A DNA stretch of 64,000 bases from Allohahella marinimesophila (GTDB lineage Bacteria > Pseudomonadota > Gammaproteobacteria > Pseudomonadales > Oleiphilaceae): the NCBI RefSeq assembly GCF_039538005.1, contig NZ_BAABBO010000011.1, positions 124,001 to 188,000 on the forward strand. Reading direction: 5' to 3'. Position numbers and translations under genes: made by a program. Positions 1 through 9,293 of this stretch are shown here, piece after piece (the first letter of the stretch is position 1; the number at the start of each line of letters is the position of its first letter). The notes beneath the pieces are model-generated. The model saw nothing but the letters and a program-made list of their open reading frames with translations, ran no database searches and was not told the origin of the DNA.

Positions 1-1
1 G

Positions 2-184
2 GCGGCTGAAGTCACTCCGAGCGATGTGATCGAAACAGACTTACCCGAATCGGACGCAGGATCAGAGACCAGCGATGAGGTGGTTCCGGATACTGACGCG
101 TCTGAGAGTCAGCCTCTGAATGAGGGTATGACGGCTGAACCAGAAGCTGATTCTCAGGACCAGGTGGACGAATTTGATGAATGA
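2..184 (+). CDS. C-terminal end of an unidentified protein with an acidic tail (partial)
   Basis: The frame is open from the window edge and closes at TGA 182-184, giving 60 residues made mostly of Glu, Asp, Ser, Thr and Pro, with no hydrophobic segment. The stop lies inside the first codons of argA (ATG at 177), so the two genes overlap by 8 bases and are probably translationally coupled. An unstructured acidic tail is all that can be seen. The body of the protein lies upstream and I do not recognise it. The reading frame is supported by the tight junction with argA and by the lack of stops, not by homology. Confidence 0.55.
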   Translation, partial: AAEVTPSDVIETDLPESDAGSETSDEVVPDTDASESQPLNEGMTAEPEADSQDQVDEFDE

Positions 185-1529
185 TGGGACGAAGGACCAG
201 CTGAGCTGGTTCCGCGGGGTCGCGCCTTACATTAACGCCTATCGAGGTGCCACTGTCATCGTGCTGGTCAGTGGGGAACTCCTGCTGCAGAACGATGAAG
301 CTGGTATGCGCCAGACACGGCGTCTGATGGAAGATATCGCGTTGCTCAACAGTCTTGGCCTCAAGATTGTCTGCGTCTATGGCGCGCGACCTCAAATCGA
401 TGAACGCCTTCGCCAGGGTGGAATAGACAGTCAGATCCATATGGATCTGCGCGTCACCGATGTGACTACGCTGGCACACCTCACTGAAGCTGTAGGTCGA
501 CTGCAGACAGAATTGCAGGCCCGTCTCACGCAGTCACTCAGCAGCACGCCACTCAGAAACAATCAGGTATCTGTGGCTGGTGGTAATTTCATCATCGCCC
601 GACCTATCGGCGTAGTGGATGGCGTCGATTTCGAGCATACCGGTATCGTTCGCAGGGTCGATACACAGAGCATTCGCGCTCTGCTCGATCTAGGCCAGAT
701 CGTGTTGCTGGGGCCTTTAGGCTATTCACCTACTGGCGAGGTCTTCAACCTGGCGAGCGAGGATGTGGCTGCGTCGGTGGCCATTGCCCTTCATGCCGAG
801 AAGCTGGTGATCCTGTCTGAACAGGATGGTCTGCTCAACCCAGAAGGACAGCTGGTGAGAGAGACCAGCGTGGCCGAGGCCATGCAGATGATCGACGCCT
901 TCGAGGCCAGTGATGCGCGCTCAGCTTTCCGACATGAGCGGCGTCGACTGCTGGCGGCCTGCCGGGCACTTCAGAAAGGGACACGTCGGGTGCATATTAT
1001 CAACGGCACTCGCGACGGCGCGCTGATTCAGGAAATCTATACCCGCGACGGCATCGGTACGATGATTACCGATCAGTCTTACGAAACCTTCCGCGCAGCC
1101 GTCATCGACGATGCGGCTGGCATTCTCAATATCATCCGTCCGCTGGAAGAGCAGGGCGTTCTGGTGAAGCGGGATCGTGAACGACTCGAGCGGGAGATCG
1201 GCAACTTCATGATTGTGGAGCGCGATGGGCTGATCATTGGCTGCGCGGCCTTGTATTTCTACCCGGAGTACGCCGCTGCAGAGCTGGCCTGCGTTGCAGT
1301 TGATCAGGCTTACCAGACTGGGGGGCGGGGTGATCGGCTTCTGCAGCATGCCGAGCGCAAGGCCCGGGAACTGGGAGCAAAGCAGGTGTTCGTGCTGACT
1401 ACACAAACGGCTCACTGGTTCCTCGAGCGAGGCTTTCGTGTCGCAGGTCTGGATGAGCTCCCGCTGGAAAAGCAGCGTCTGTACAACTTTCAGAGACGAT
1501 CCAAGGTCTTCATGAAGCACCTCGACTGA
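177..1529 (+). CDS. argA: Amino-acid N-acetyltransferase (N-acetylglutamate synthase)
   Basis: Makes N-acetylglutamate from glutamate and acetyl-CoA, the first step of arginine synthesis, in the cytoplasm. The first ~290 residues form an amino-acid-kinase fold (VSGELLL and GARPQI near the start, LGPLGYSPTGEVFNL in the middle). The last ~150 are a GNAT acetyltransferase domain (ALYFYPE, ELACVAVD, TGGRGDRLL and the C-terminal FQRRSKVFMKHL). About 450 residues, the usual length of the bacterial two-domain ArgA. A TTG lies one codon before the ATG at 177; I chose the ATG. The kinase-like domain normally serves arginine feedback inhibition. It overlaps the upstream acidic-tail gene and converges on the luciferase-like gene, with only 12 bases between. 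Confidence 0.95.
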   Translation: MNDGTKDQLSWFRGVAPYINAYRGATVIVLVSGELLLQNDEAGMRQTRRLMEDIALLNSLGLKIVCVYGARPQIDERLRQGGIDSQIHMDLRVTDVTTLAHLTEAVGRLQTELQARLTQSLSSTPLRNNQVSVAGGNFIIARPIGVVDGVDFEHTGIVRRVDTQSIRALLDLGQIVLLGPLGYSPTGEVFNLASEDVAASVAIALHAEKLVILSEQDGLLNPEGQLVRETSVAEAMQMIDAFEASDARSAFRHERRRLLAACRALQKGTRRVHIINGTRDGALIQEIYTRDGIGTMITDQSYETFRAAVIDDAAGILNIIRPLEEQGVLVKRDRERLEREIGNFMIVERDGLIIGCAALYFYPEYAAAELACVAVDQAYQTGGRGDRLLQHAERKARELGAKQVFVLTTQTAHWFLERGFRVAGLDELPLEKQRLYNFQRRSKVFMKHLD

Positions 1530-1541
1530 GGCGCTCGGCTA

Positions 1542-2528
1542 TCAGTCTTGCGCGACCTGTTTCACGATGTCATAGGAGCGAAGACGATCTTCCGGATGGT
1601 AGAAGTCCGAGTTTATCATCAGTTCGTCCGCACCCGTGCCTTCAAGAAACCTGGTCAGTTGCTGTCTGACAGTATCAGGCCCGCCCACTACGGCTGCCGA
1701 CAGCATCTGCATGACTCGAGCACGTTCATGTGGATGCCAGTCCAGCGCTTCGACAGGTGGCTGTGCCCGAGTTGATCTGCCGCGCAGCAGGTTGAGGAAT
1801 TTCTGCTGGTGAGTCGTTGACAGAAACTCAGCCTCATCATCGCTGTCTGCGGCGATCACCGGGATGCCAAGCATCAGATAGGGTTTGTCGAGCACCGTCG
1901 AAGGCTGAAAATTATCACGATACAGCTGAATGGCCTGGTGTAGATACCCAGGCGCAAAATGTCCGGCAAATGCAAAGGGCAGTCCCAACCGGGCGGCCAG
2001 TTGTGCGCTGAAGCCACTGGACCCCAGTAACCATAGCGGTACGCGCGTGCCCTGACCTGGAATGGCCTTGACCGATTGCCGCGGATTGGCGTCGGCCAGA
2101 TAGGCTGAGAGCTCCTGGACCATCTGAGGAAAATTATCGGCAGCCTGGGGGCTTCGGCCGAGTGCGCGAAGCGTCTCACCATCCGTTCCGGGCGCCCGGC
2201 CAAGTCCCAGGTCGATGCGATCTGGATACAGTGTTGCCAGCGTGCCAAACTGCTCGGCAATGACCAGCGGCGCATGGTTCGGTAGCATGACACCGCCACT
2301 GCCAACGCGCATTGTGCTCGTCTTGCCGGCTATGTGGCCGATCAGCACGGCTGTTGCAGCACTGGCTATACCATCGATGTTGTGATGCTCTGCAAGCCAG
2401 TAGCGGTAGTAGCCGAGCGCTTCGACCCGCTGGGCAAGCCTGACCGAGTTGTCGAAGGTCTCGGCAATCGAGCCCTCGTCACGAATCGGTGCAAGATCGA
2501 GCACCGACAACCGAACCTTTTTCAGCAT
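1542..2528 (-). CDS. yhbW: LLM-class (luciferase-like) flavin-dependent oxidoreductase, YhbW type
   Basis: A bacterial-luciferase-fold oxidoreductase that should bind FMN; its substrate is unknown. Recognisable blocks are SVLDLAPI near the start, GYYRYWLAEHHN, VGSGGVMLPNHAPLVIAEQF, RIDLGLGRAPG and PVWLLGSSGFSAQLAA, all closely like E. coli YhbW. The ATG at 2528 (MLKKVRLS) has GGAG eight bases upstream and starts right before the first beta strand, so I prefer it to the TTG at 2558 or the ATG at 2537. About 328 residues. It is a single gene, convergent with argA, with no partner that suggests a substrate. Confidence 0.88.
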   Translation of the reverse strand: MLKKVRLSVLDLAPIRDEGSIAETFDNSVRLAQRVEALGYYRYWLAEHHNIDGIASAATAVLIGHIAGKTSTMRVGSGGVMLPNHAPLVIAEQFGTLATLYPDRIDLGLGRAPGTDGETLRALGRSPQAADNFPQMVQELSAYLADANPRQSVKAIPGQGTRVPLWLLGSSGFSAQLAARLGLPFAFAGHFAPGYLHQAIQLYRDNFQPSTVLDKPYLMLGIPVIAADSDDEAEFLSTTHQQKFLNLLRGRSTRAQPPVEALDWHPHERARVMQMLSAAVVGGPDTVRQQLTRFLEGTGADELMINSDFYHPEDRLRSYDIVKQVAQD

Positions 2529-2598
2529 ACCTACCATCTCCGCATCCCAGTCTGTCAACTAGAGGTTGGGGTGGATCCTGAGGTTTAAAGGGCTGTTG

Positions 2599-3690
2599 TC
2601 AGGACGCGGCCGCCTGGAGCACCTGAAGAACGGCGTCGCGTTCGGACTTTGCAAGGCTGGCAAGTGCGGTGGACCAGCTGTAGAACTGCGCGAGGTCGGC
2701 ATCCAGTTGCCGGTATTTCTGCAGGAAGGCAGGCACCCACATCGTGTAGTGGCCAACACTCAAAAGGGCCGCATTGTTCAATGGCTGGCTGAAAAAGTGG
2801 CCATAGCCCATTGGATAGCCGAAATCGGCCTCCAGCGCGAGGTACTGCGAATGCAGGTCATCTAGGATGTCCTGCTTCAAGAGGCGCTTTTCCACAGGGC
2901 TGAGGGCCTCCTGACTGTAGATCCCAGCCAGCGTGTGCAGTGTTTCGTCGACGAAAGCGCTCACCCGGGCCGTCGCCTGCAGTTGTCGCAAGACCTGATC
3001 TGTGGTGAGTGCAGACCTGCCGTCAGTAGCCCATCGCTCAGTGGCAATGATCTGCACCGCGGTCGCCCAGCTCTCATTGAAGCTGGTGTCACCGCTGACG
3101 TACAGCTTTCGGTGTGCCAGCTCGTGAAACAGCAGTGCCACCAGGGAATGGTCGGCGTAATGAATGAAGCTGGAGAGTACAGGATCGTCGAACCATCCAA
3201 GGGTAGAGTAGGCATTGACCCCTCGCACGTAGACGTCAAAGCCGGCCGCTGACATCTGATCGGCATTGCGGCGGGCCAGCATTTCTTCGAAATAGCCCTT
3301 GTAAGCCACGCAGCCAGCAACTGGAAAGCACCATTCGTGGCTGTCGGTGGAGAATTCGCCAGCCGCCTGCAGATTCCATACAACGTGTCTTCTCGGCAGC
3401 GCGACATAGGTGGCGTAGGCATCGTTCACAGGGAGATCCAGCTCGTCCTGAGCGAACTGTCGGGCAGCCTTGACCAGCCTGAGCTTGTCGGCGAGCACCG
3501 GCTCGAGGTCCGGCCGGGCAAGCAGCGACTCAATGGATTCACGGTCCCAGAGCAGGGCGAGCTGACCGCCGGTCGCGTGCATGTAATAGCCGAACTGTTG
3601 ACAACTGCTGAAGAGAAAGATCACCAGCAGCGTGGCAGGGAGTCTGACCCATAGCGTCCTGGAGGCGCGTCGGAAACGATTCAAATACAT
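2599..3690 (-). CDS. Predicted zinc aminopeptidase lipoprotein (COG4324 type)
   Basis: A predicted metallo-aminopeptidase anchored as a lipoprotein. The N-terminus has a hydrophobic stretch ending in a lipobox (LFSSC, then QQFGYY), so the protein should be exported and lipidated. A zinc-site motif HELAHRKLYV followed by FNESWA (H-E-x-x-H, then a downstream Glu) gives the likely metal ligands and catalytic Glu. The family keeps GGQLALLW directly after the lipid Cys, as here. The start was set at ATG 3690, because the longer frame to 3723 uses GTG and adds residues before the signal peptide. It is divergent from the large PilZ protein and they share about 150 bases of upstream DNA. The physiological substrate is unknown. 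Confidence 0.82.
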   Translation of the reverse strand: MYLNRFRRASRTLWVRLPATLLVIFLFSSCQQFGYYMHATGGQLALLWDRESIESLLARPDLEPVLADKLRLVKAARQFAQDELDLPVNDAYATYVALPRRHVVWNLQAAGEFSTDSHEWCFPVAGCVAYKGYFEEMLARRNADQMSAAGFDVYVRGVNAYSTLGWFDDPVLSSFIHYADHSLVALLFHELAHRKLYVSGDTSFNESWATAVQIIATERWATDGRSALTTDQVLRQLQATARVSAFVDETLHTLAGIYSQEALSPVEKRLLKQDILDDLHSQYLALEADFGYPMGYGHFFSQPLNNAALLSVGHYTMWVPAFLQKYRQLDADLAQFYSWSTALASLAKSERDAVLQVLQAAAS

Positions 3691-3836
3691 AATGTTCGGT
3701 TCCCCGGTGTCTGCAATGGGCACGATTGTCTATACTTGCTCGTTCATTACCGCGAAGTCGTGGGGAGACGTCGGCAAGCTATAGCGAGATGTCCCCGGGT
3801 CCTTTGCTTGCGCGCAATCTATATAGAACAGGTTTT

Positions 3837-6800
3837 ATGCAGTATCAAACTACAGGCCCTGGCGAACGGCGTGCGAGTCGGCGAAAATCGCTCAATCTGG
3901 CTGCCCGAATCGTTTATCGCGGCAGTTCAGCCTTACCGTGTCGAATTGCAGATTTTTGTGCTGATGGTGTGTTCATCAGATATGCGCTGGCTGTCGGTGA
4001 AGCGCTCGAAGCGAAACAGTTTCAGGTGCAGGACGTCGTGCGGCTGACCTTCCTCGATGAGGCCAGCGGCGAGACCCAGAATCTTTCGGTCAGCGCAGTG
4101 CGCATCATCGATGGCGCCTTTGGCGGCCTTTTCGTCGATACCGAGCCCAGGGTCATCCAGGCCTTGCTGTCGCGATACTCTGCCGAGAGTAAAAGCGGTG
4201 CGCAGCAACAGGCTGAAGACGGCGATCGTCAGGCCAGTAGCCAGCTCGTTCTCAAGCAGCTGGAGCGCATCCTGCTGGCCCACGTCGAAGCAGCTGCTGA
4301 TCAGTTCAGTGCAGCACTCTCGCCTGAGCTCGATCGGCAGATGAGTCAGGCTGCGAGCGACAATCTTCGCGGGCAGTTCATCGATGCGGCCACGGTTCTG
4401 AGACAGCGTGGTACCCAGTTACAGAAAAATTTCATTCGTCACGTGGTGCAGGGCGTTCGGCAACAACCCTCAGAATCAGCCTCACAGCCTGCGGGCAATG
4501 AGCTGGCGCTCGTGAATAAGGATGAATTCGAAGACTGGTTGACTTTGAAGGTCATGGTTACCAAGGCTGAAACGCAGTATCGCCGGGCGCTGCTCGAGCT
4601 CAAGATGCGGCTGGACGCCAGTGCGGTGTTCAGAACGGGTAACGAGGCAGCCGGAACCGCCGGTTACAACCCCCTGGGCCCTGCGCTGATCTGCTTCTCG
4701 TTTCATGACGCCCTGCACGAACTGAAGCTGCCCATTGCCGTGGATCGTGCCGTACTCAAGGTGTTTGAGGCCACAGTCGTCAAGGGGCTCGAGCCCCTGT
4801 ATGACCAGTTGAACGAATTGCTTATTCGGCAGGGTGTTCTACCAAAGCTCGATTTGCGAAAGTATCTCGCTCGGGAAGACAAATCCGTGGAGGAAGAGCT
4901 CGCATCCAAGCGGGCCATGGAAGCTGCCAAAGCCGACCACGACAAGGCCGAGGCGGCTCAGGCTTCCGGTGCCGCCGCAAGAAAAGCCCTGAAAACAGCT
5001 TCTACCAGTACCCCGCGTGCCACGCAGCTCAAGGTGAGAACAGGACGCCTGCAATCGTCGCTGCCCTCTACTGCTCATGGCCCACTGGACAAATCGAAAA
5101 TGGCAGCGGCCATGGCCAGGAGCGATGAAACCGGCGCTACGCTGCAAATGCACCTGCAGGATGCGGAGGCTAGCTTCGGCGTTATTCAGGAGCTGCTCGG
5201 TGTGCTCAACCGAGGCAAGCTGGTCCGTGCGGGCGAGCAGACAATTCAGCGCCGACGATCCTCTGATCGTCTACAGCCTGATGAACCCGCCGAGACGGTT
5301 CCGGAGGCACAGTCTCGGCCGCCTTTCCGCGATGCCGAAGTCTTCCGCAAGCTTTCCGCGCAGCAGATCGCTCCGGATGCCACGCATGAAGTCATTCCGA
5401 CCCTGCGAGAGCGGCTCAAGGTCGATCTCGGCGATGGCGCACCTGAAAAATCTCTGACGCCCGAGCAGGACAATGCGCTCGACGTGGTCGATCGCTTCTT
5501 CATGAGTTTGCTGAAGAACAACAAGATCGAACCACGGGCCAAACGGCAGCTGCGTAGTCTGGAGGTGCCGATTCTCAGACAGTACATGAGACAGCCTGAT
5601 TTCTTTGTGCAGAAGGAGAATCCTGCGCGGCAGGTAATCAACCGTATCGCCCAGCTCGGCGTGAAGGGCAACCGTGCACCAGCTCATCAGATCCATCAGA
5701 TTGACCAGTTGGTAGTTCGGATACAGAACGAACATGAGACCGACCAGTCCGTTTTTGCTGAAACGCTCAAGGATCTCGATGAATTGCTCGCCAAGCAGCG
5801 CAATCTCTACCGACGAAATGTCGAGCGTGTCATGGCCGCAGCGGAAGGACAGGAGAAAGTCACCTCTTCCAAACAGCGGGTCATGGAGGAAATAGAGAGC
5901 AGGCTGGCCGGGCGCAGGGTGCCCAAGGCGGTTATTTCACTATTGAACAATGGCTGGAAGGATCTGCTTTCGCTGGTCTACATCCGCCATGATGACCAGA
6001 GTGAAGAGTGGGGCCGTTATCTGGGGGTTATCGACTCACTGCTCGAGTTCGGTGAGAAAGGTGATGATGCGGCCATAGACATGCCTGCGCTCGTGAAGAC
6101 GATTCAGGATGGCCTCAACACGATTTCATCCCAGCATATGCCAGCCACCAGCATACGGGCTGAGCTGAAAGCTTTCCTGACTGGCGGCGGCGAGAGAGCG
6201 CAGTTCGTATCGGTGCCTGAATCCACGGAGGCTGTGGCCGGGAGCAAGGCCGCAGAAGAAGTGCCCAACCGGAGTTTGCAACGTTGGATGCAGCGCATTC
6301 AGAAACTCAGGATTGGCGACTGGATTCGGCTGACCAGAGAGGGTGAGATTACCGAGCAGGTTCGCATAGCCTGGATTGGCCACAATTCATCGCGTTATGT
6401 GTTCGTCAACCAGATGGGCTCGAAGGTGATCGACCTCGATCCAGTCACCCTGGCAGCCTATCTTCAGCAGGGCATCTGCGCCATTGAAGCCGAGGGGGAA
6501 CAGCCTGCGGTGAACGAGAGTCTCGCCAATATGGTGAAGGATCTCTACGAGCAGCTCAGTCATGTGGTCGCCACAGACGAGCTCACCGGTCTCATACAGC
6601 GCAAGGAGTTCGAGCGGCAGGCCCAGGTCTTCTGCCAGAGCCTGCAGAAGTCGTTCAACCCTGGCCTGATTCTCATCTCCACCCGACAGTTTTATCAGAT
6701 TAATGAACAGGTCGGTATAGCCGGGGGTGACAAGGCGCTCAAGGATATTGTCCGTATCTGCCGAAACCTGCTACCAGAACAGAGTCTGCTGGCACGTTAC

Positions 6801-7817
6801 TCGGGGGACGAGTTTATCGTAGCCGTAGCCCAGGATGCGGGTGAGCAGGCCAACCGGCTGCTCACGGCGCTGCAGAGCTACCGGCTCTCCTGGGAGGGCG
6901 ATATGCTGCCCCTGCGCTTCGTCGTGAGTTGCCTGCCCCTGCAGCCAGGTCTGCTCGACCTCAGCGATCATCTGCGTGAAAGCGAAGACCTTGTCCGCAA
7001 GGCCAAGAGCAGTGCGGCGCAGCTTCCGGTGCAGCTCTCGCCACGTTATGCCACGGCTACCGAAACCGGCCCGCGTCTCAAGGGATCGCCGGTCGACCTC
7101 AGCAAGCTCAATATTCAGCTGCGCTGTCAGAAAATCATTCCGCTTCAGGCCGGCACCCAACTGCCTGGCATTGTCGAGGTGCTGATCAGTGTGCTGTCGC
7201 CCAAAGGCGTCGTGATACCGGCAGCCGAATTCGTGCAGGCCGCCGAGCAGTCGGACAGTATTCGCGAAATCGATCGCTGGGTCGTGGGCAACATGTTGAC
7301 CTGGATGGCGGAGAACGGTGGGCTCATCGAAGAAATGGGCAGCGTGCTCATCAACCTCTCCGGTCATTCGCTGAATGACGAGAGTCTGCTGGAGTTCATC
7401 TTCGAACAGCTCACCGCTTTTGAGTGCCCGCTTGAAAAGATCTGCTTCGAAATTACCGAGGCCTCTGCCATCAGTCGGCTCAACGATGTTGCAGACTTCA
7501 TCACCGAGCTGAAGGAGTATGGCTGCCGGTTCTGTCTGGGCCACTTTGGGGTGGGCGCCAGCGCCTATGAAGCACTCAAGGTATTACCGGTCGACTTCAT
7601 CAAGATCGATGGCACCTTCATCAGGGATCTGCCCAAGGATCTCTACGATCAGATGATGCTGAAATCGATGGTGGACATGGCACACTATCATGGCAGCGAA
7701 GTCATAGCGCCCTTCGTCGAGGACAAGACGACGCTGGATCTACTGCGAGACAGGCACGTGGACTATGCCCAAGGCTTCTTCATCGAGCGACCCAAGGCAC
7801 TGCCCAAGTTCCGCTAG
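3837..7817 (+). CDS. PilZ-DUF1631-GGDEF-EAL protein, probable c-di-GMP receptor with degenerate catalytic domains
   Basis: About 1326 residues with four parts. Residues ~10-105 look like PilZ: RRASRR supplies RxxxR, and DFCADG supplies the D-x-S-x-x-G site with Cys for Ser. The middle ~750 residues are Gln/Glu/Leu-rich and helical, matching DUF1631. A GGDEF-like domain (from DELTGLIQRKEF, ~residue 914) has SGDEF at its signature. The last ~240 residues are EAL-like with EVL at the signature. In EAL the usual DDFG metal pair reads GHFG and the later AEGVE site reads APFVE, so phosphodiesterase activity is doubtful. ATG 3837 was chosen; an ATG at 3789 is possible. No transmembrane segment. Probably a c-di-GMP sensor rather than an enzyme (inference). 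Confidence 0.8.
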   Translation: MQYQTTGPGERRASRRKSLNLAARIVYRGSSALPCRIADFCADGVFIRYALAVGEALEAKQFQVQDVVRLTFLDEASGETQNLSVSAVRIIDGAFGGLFVDTEPRVIQALLSRYSAESKSGAQQQAEDGDRQASSQLVLKQLERILLAHVEAAADQFSAALSPELDRQMSQAASDNLRGQFIDAATVLRQRGTQLQKNFIRHVVQGVRQQPSESASQPAGNELALVNKDEFEDWLTLKVMVTKAETQYRRALLELKMRLDASAVFRTGNEAAGTAGYNPLGPALICFSFHDALHELKLPIAVDRAVLKVFEATVVKGLEPLYDQLNELLIRQGVLPKLDLRKYLAREDKSVEEELASKRAMEAAKADHDKAEAAQASGAAARKALKTASTSTPRATQLKVRTGRLQSSLPSTAHGPLDKSKMAAAMARSDETGATLQMHLQDAEASFGVIQELLGVLNRGKLVRAGEQTIQRRRSSDRLQPDEPAETVPEAQSRPPFRDAEVFRKLSAQQIAPDATHEVIPTLRERLKVDLGDGAPEKSLTPEQDNALDVVDRFFMSLLKNNKIEPRAKRQLRSLEVPILRQYMRQPDFFVQKENPARQVINRIAQLGVKGNRAPAHQIHQIDQLVVRIQNEHETDQSVFAETLKDLDELLAKQRNLYRRNVERVMAAAEGQEKVTSSKQRVMEEIESRLAGRRVPKAVISLLNNGWKDLLSLVYIRHDDQSEEWGRYLGVIDSLLEFGEKGDDAAIDMPALVKTIQDGLNTISSQHMPATSIRAELKAFLTGGGERAQFVSVPESTEAVAGSKAAEEVPNRSLQRWMQRIQKLRIGDWIRLTREGEITEQVRIAWIGHNSSRYVFVNQMGSKVIDLDPVTLAAYLQQGICAIEAEGEQPAVNESLANMVKDLYEQLSHVVATDELTGLIQRKEFERQAQVFCQSLQKSFNPGLILISTRQFYQINEQVGIAGGDKALKDIVRICRNLLPEQSLLARYSGDEFIVAVAQDAGEQANRLLTALQSYRLSWEGDMLPLRFVVSCLPLQPGLLDLSDHLRESEDLVRKAKSSAAQLPVQLSPRYATATETGPRLKGSPVDLSKLNIQLRCQKIIPLQAGTQLPGIVEVLISVLSPKGVVIPAAEFVQAAEQSDSIREIDRWVVGNMLTWMAENGGLIEEMGSVLINLSGHSLNDESLLEFIFEQLTAFECPLEKICFEITEASAISRLNDVADFITELKEYGCRFCLGHFGVGASAYEALKVLPVDFIKIDGTFIRDLPKDLYDQMMLKSMVDMAHYHGSEVIAPFVEDKTTLDLLRDRHVDYAQGFFIERPKALPKFR

Positions 7818-7844
7818 CGCGCGGCCAGCTAGCCCTGGGAGGGT

Positions 7845-9293
7845 TTAGTCATCCCAGTTCTCGCTGCCGCCGCTGTCATCCACCGAAGCCATATCCAGCT
7901 CCTTCATCTTCCTGGTCAGGGTATTGCGACCCCAGCCGAGAAGAATGGCTGCATCTTTCTTGCGACCACCAGACTGCCGCAGCGCCGATTCGATCATGAC
8001 CCGTTCGAATATCGGCATCGCCACATCGAGCAGGCCTTCCTTTCGCGTGAGCAGCTGTTTCTCGGACCACAGGCGAAGCGATTCCGGCCAGTCGATGGTC
8101 GTTGTCTTGTTCGGCGTCTCATTCTGTAGCTCCGGCGGAAGATCCCCGAGATGGATGGTCCGGCCAGAGGCCATGACGGTCAGCCAGCGACAGGTATTCT
8201 GTAGCTGACGCACATTCCCCGGCCAGGGCAACTGACAGAGCAGAGCCTCGGTTTCCGGCGCAAGCAGCTTGTTCTCGGTGCCCAGTTCAGCGGCTGCCTG
8301 CTCGAGAAAGTGAGCAGCGAGTCGGGGGATATCTTCCCGCCGCTCACGCAGCGCTGGCAAATGAATTCGGATAACGTTCAGGCGGTGAAAGAGATCCTCC
8401 CTGAAGGCACCGGATTCCACCAGCTTTTCAAGATTCTGATGGGTTGCTGCAACGATCCTGACATCCGCCTTGACTGGCGTAGTGGCGCCTATTCGGTAGA
8501 ATTCGCCATCGGCCAGCACCCTCAGCAAACGCGTCTGTGTATCGGCCGGCATATCACCTATTTCGTCGAGAAAGAGGGTTCCACCACTGGCCTGTTCGAA
8601 GCGACCAATCCGCTGACCACCGGCGCCGGTAAAAGCGCCTTTTTCATGGCCGAACAGTTCCGACTCGATGAGGTCCTTCGGAATGGCAGCCATGTTGAGC
8701 GCAATGAAGGCATGACCCGCGCGCGGGCTATGTTCGTGCAGGGCCTTCGCGACGAGTTCCTTGCCGGTGCCCGATTCGCCGTTGATCAAAACGGTGATAT
8801 TGCTGTGCGACAGTCGTCCAATTGCCCGGAAAACTTCCTGCATGGCCGGCGCCTCACCAATGATTGGCGGGCTCTTCTGCTTCTGCTGCTCACTGGGTTG
8901 ACCAATTTTATTCTGGTTGCCGGTCGCATGCGCCAGCGCCCGTTTGATGATGACAATGGCCTCGTCGAGGTCGAAAGGCTTCGGCAGATAATCGAAGGCA
9001 CCTTTCTGATAACTGCTCACTGCGCTGTCCAGGTCAGAATGCGCGGTCATGATGATGACCGGTATGCCTGGATGTTGTTCCTGCAGCCGCTGCAGCAGCT
9101 CCAGCCCATCAATACCCGGCATTCGCACATCGCTGATGATAGCCAGTGGCTGTTCCCGCTGCAGCCGCGAAAGAATGGAGTCTCCCGACTCAAACGATTC
9201 AAAGGCGATGCCTTCCTGCTCCATCGCTTTTTCAAGGACCCAGCGGATAGAGCGGTCGTCATCGATAATCCAGACGGGCGACGGCTCGGTCAT
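7845..9293 (-). CDS. ntrC: Nitrogen regulation response regulator NtrC (GlnG)
   Basis: A sigma-54 activator of 482 residues. The receiver domain (1-120) has the acidic pair IIDDD, the phospho-acceptor in IISDVRMPG and the Lys in YLPKPFD. The AAA+ domain has GESGTGKE (Walker A), GAFTGA (sigma-54 contact loop) and GGTLFLDEIGDMP (Walker B). The C-terminus is a Fis-type helix-turn-helix (DAAILLGWGRNTLTRKMKEL). When phosphorylated by NtrB under nitrogen limitation it should activate glnA and other sigma-54 promoters. It overlaps ntrB by four bases (ATGA), so they form one operon. It converges on the PilZ gene with a 27-base gap. Confidence 0.97.
   Translation of the reverse strand: MTEPSPVWIIDDDRSIRWVLEKAMEQEGIAFESFESGDSILSRLQREQPLAIISDVRMPGIDGLELLQRLQEQHPGIPVIIMTAHSDLDSAVSSYQKGAFDYLPKPFDLDEAIVIIKRALAHATGNQNKIGQPSEQQKQKSPPIIGEAPAMQEVFRAIGRLSHSNITVLINGESGTGKELVAKALHEHSPRAGHAFIALNMAAIPKDLIESELFGHEKGAFTGAGGQRIGRFEQASGGTLFLDEIGDMPADTQTRLLRVLADGEFYRIGATTPVKADVRIVAATHQNLEKLVESGAFREDLFHRLNVIRIHLPALRERREDIPRLAAHFLEQAAAELGTENKLLAPETEALLCQLPWPGNVRQLQNTCRWLTVMASGRTIHLGDLPPELQNETPNKTTTIDWPESLRLWSEKQLLTRKEGLLDVAMPIFERVMIESALRQSGGRKKDAAILLGWGRNTLTRKMKELDMASVDDSGGSENWDD

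Noticed and set aside
7812..7836. Inverted repeat GCTAG...CTAGC between the PilZ gene and ntrC
   Set aside because: Only five to six paired bases and no T run on either strand; not strong enough to call a terminator.
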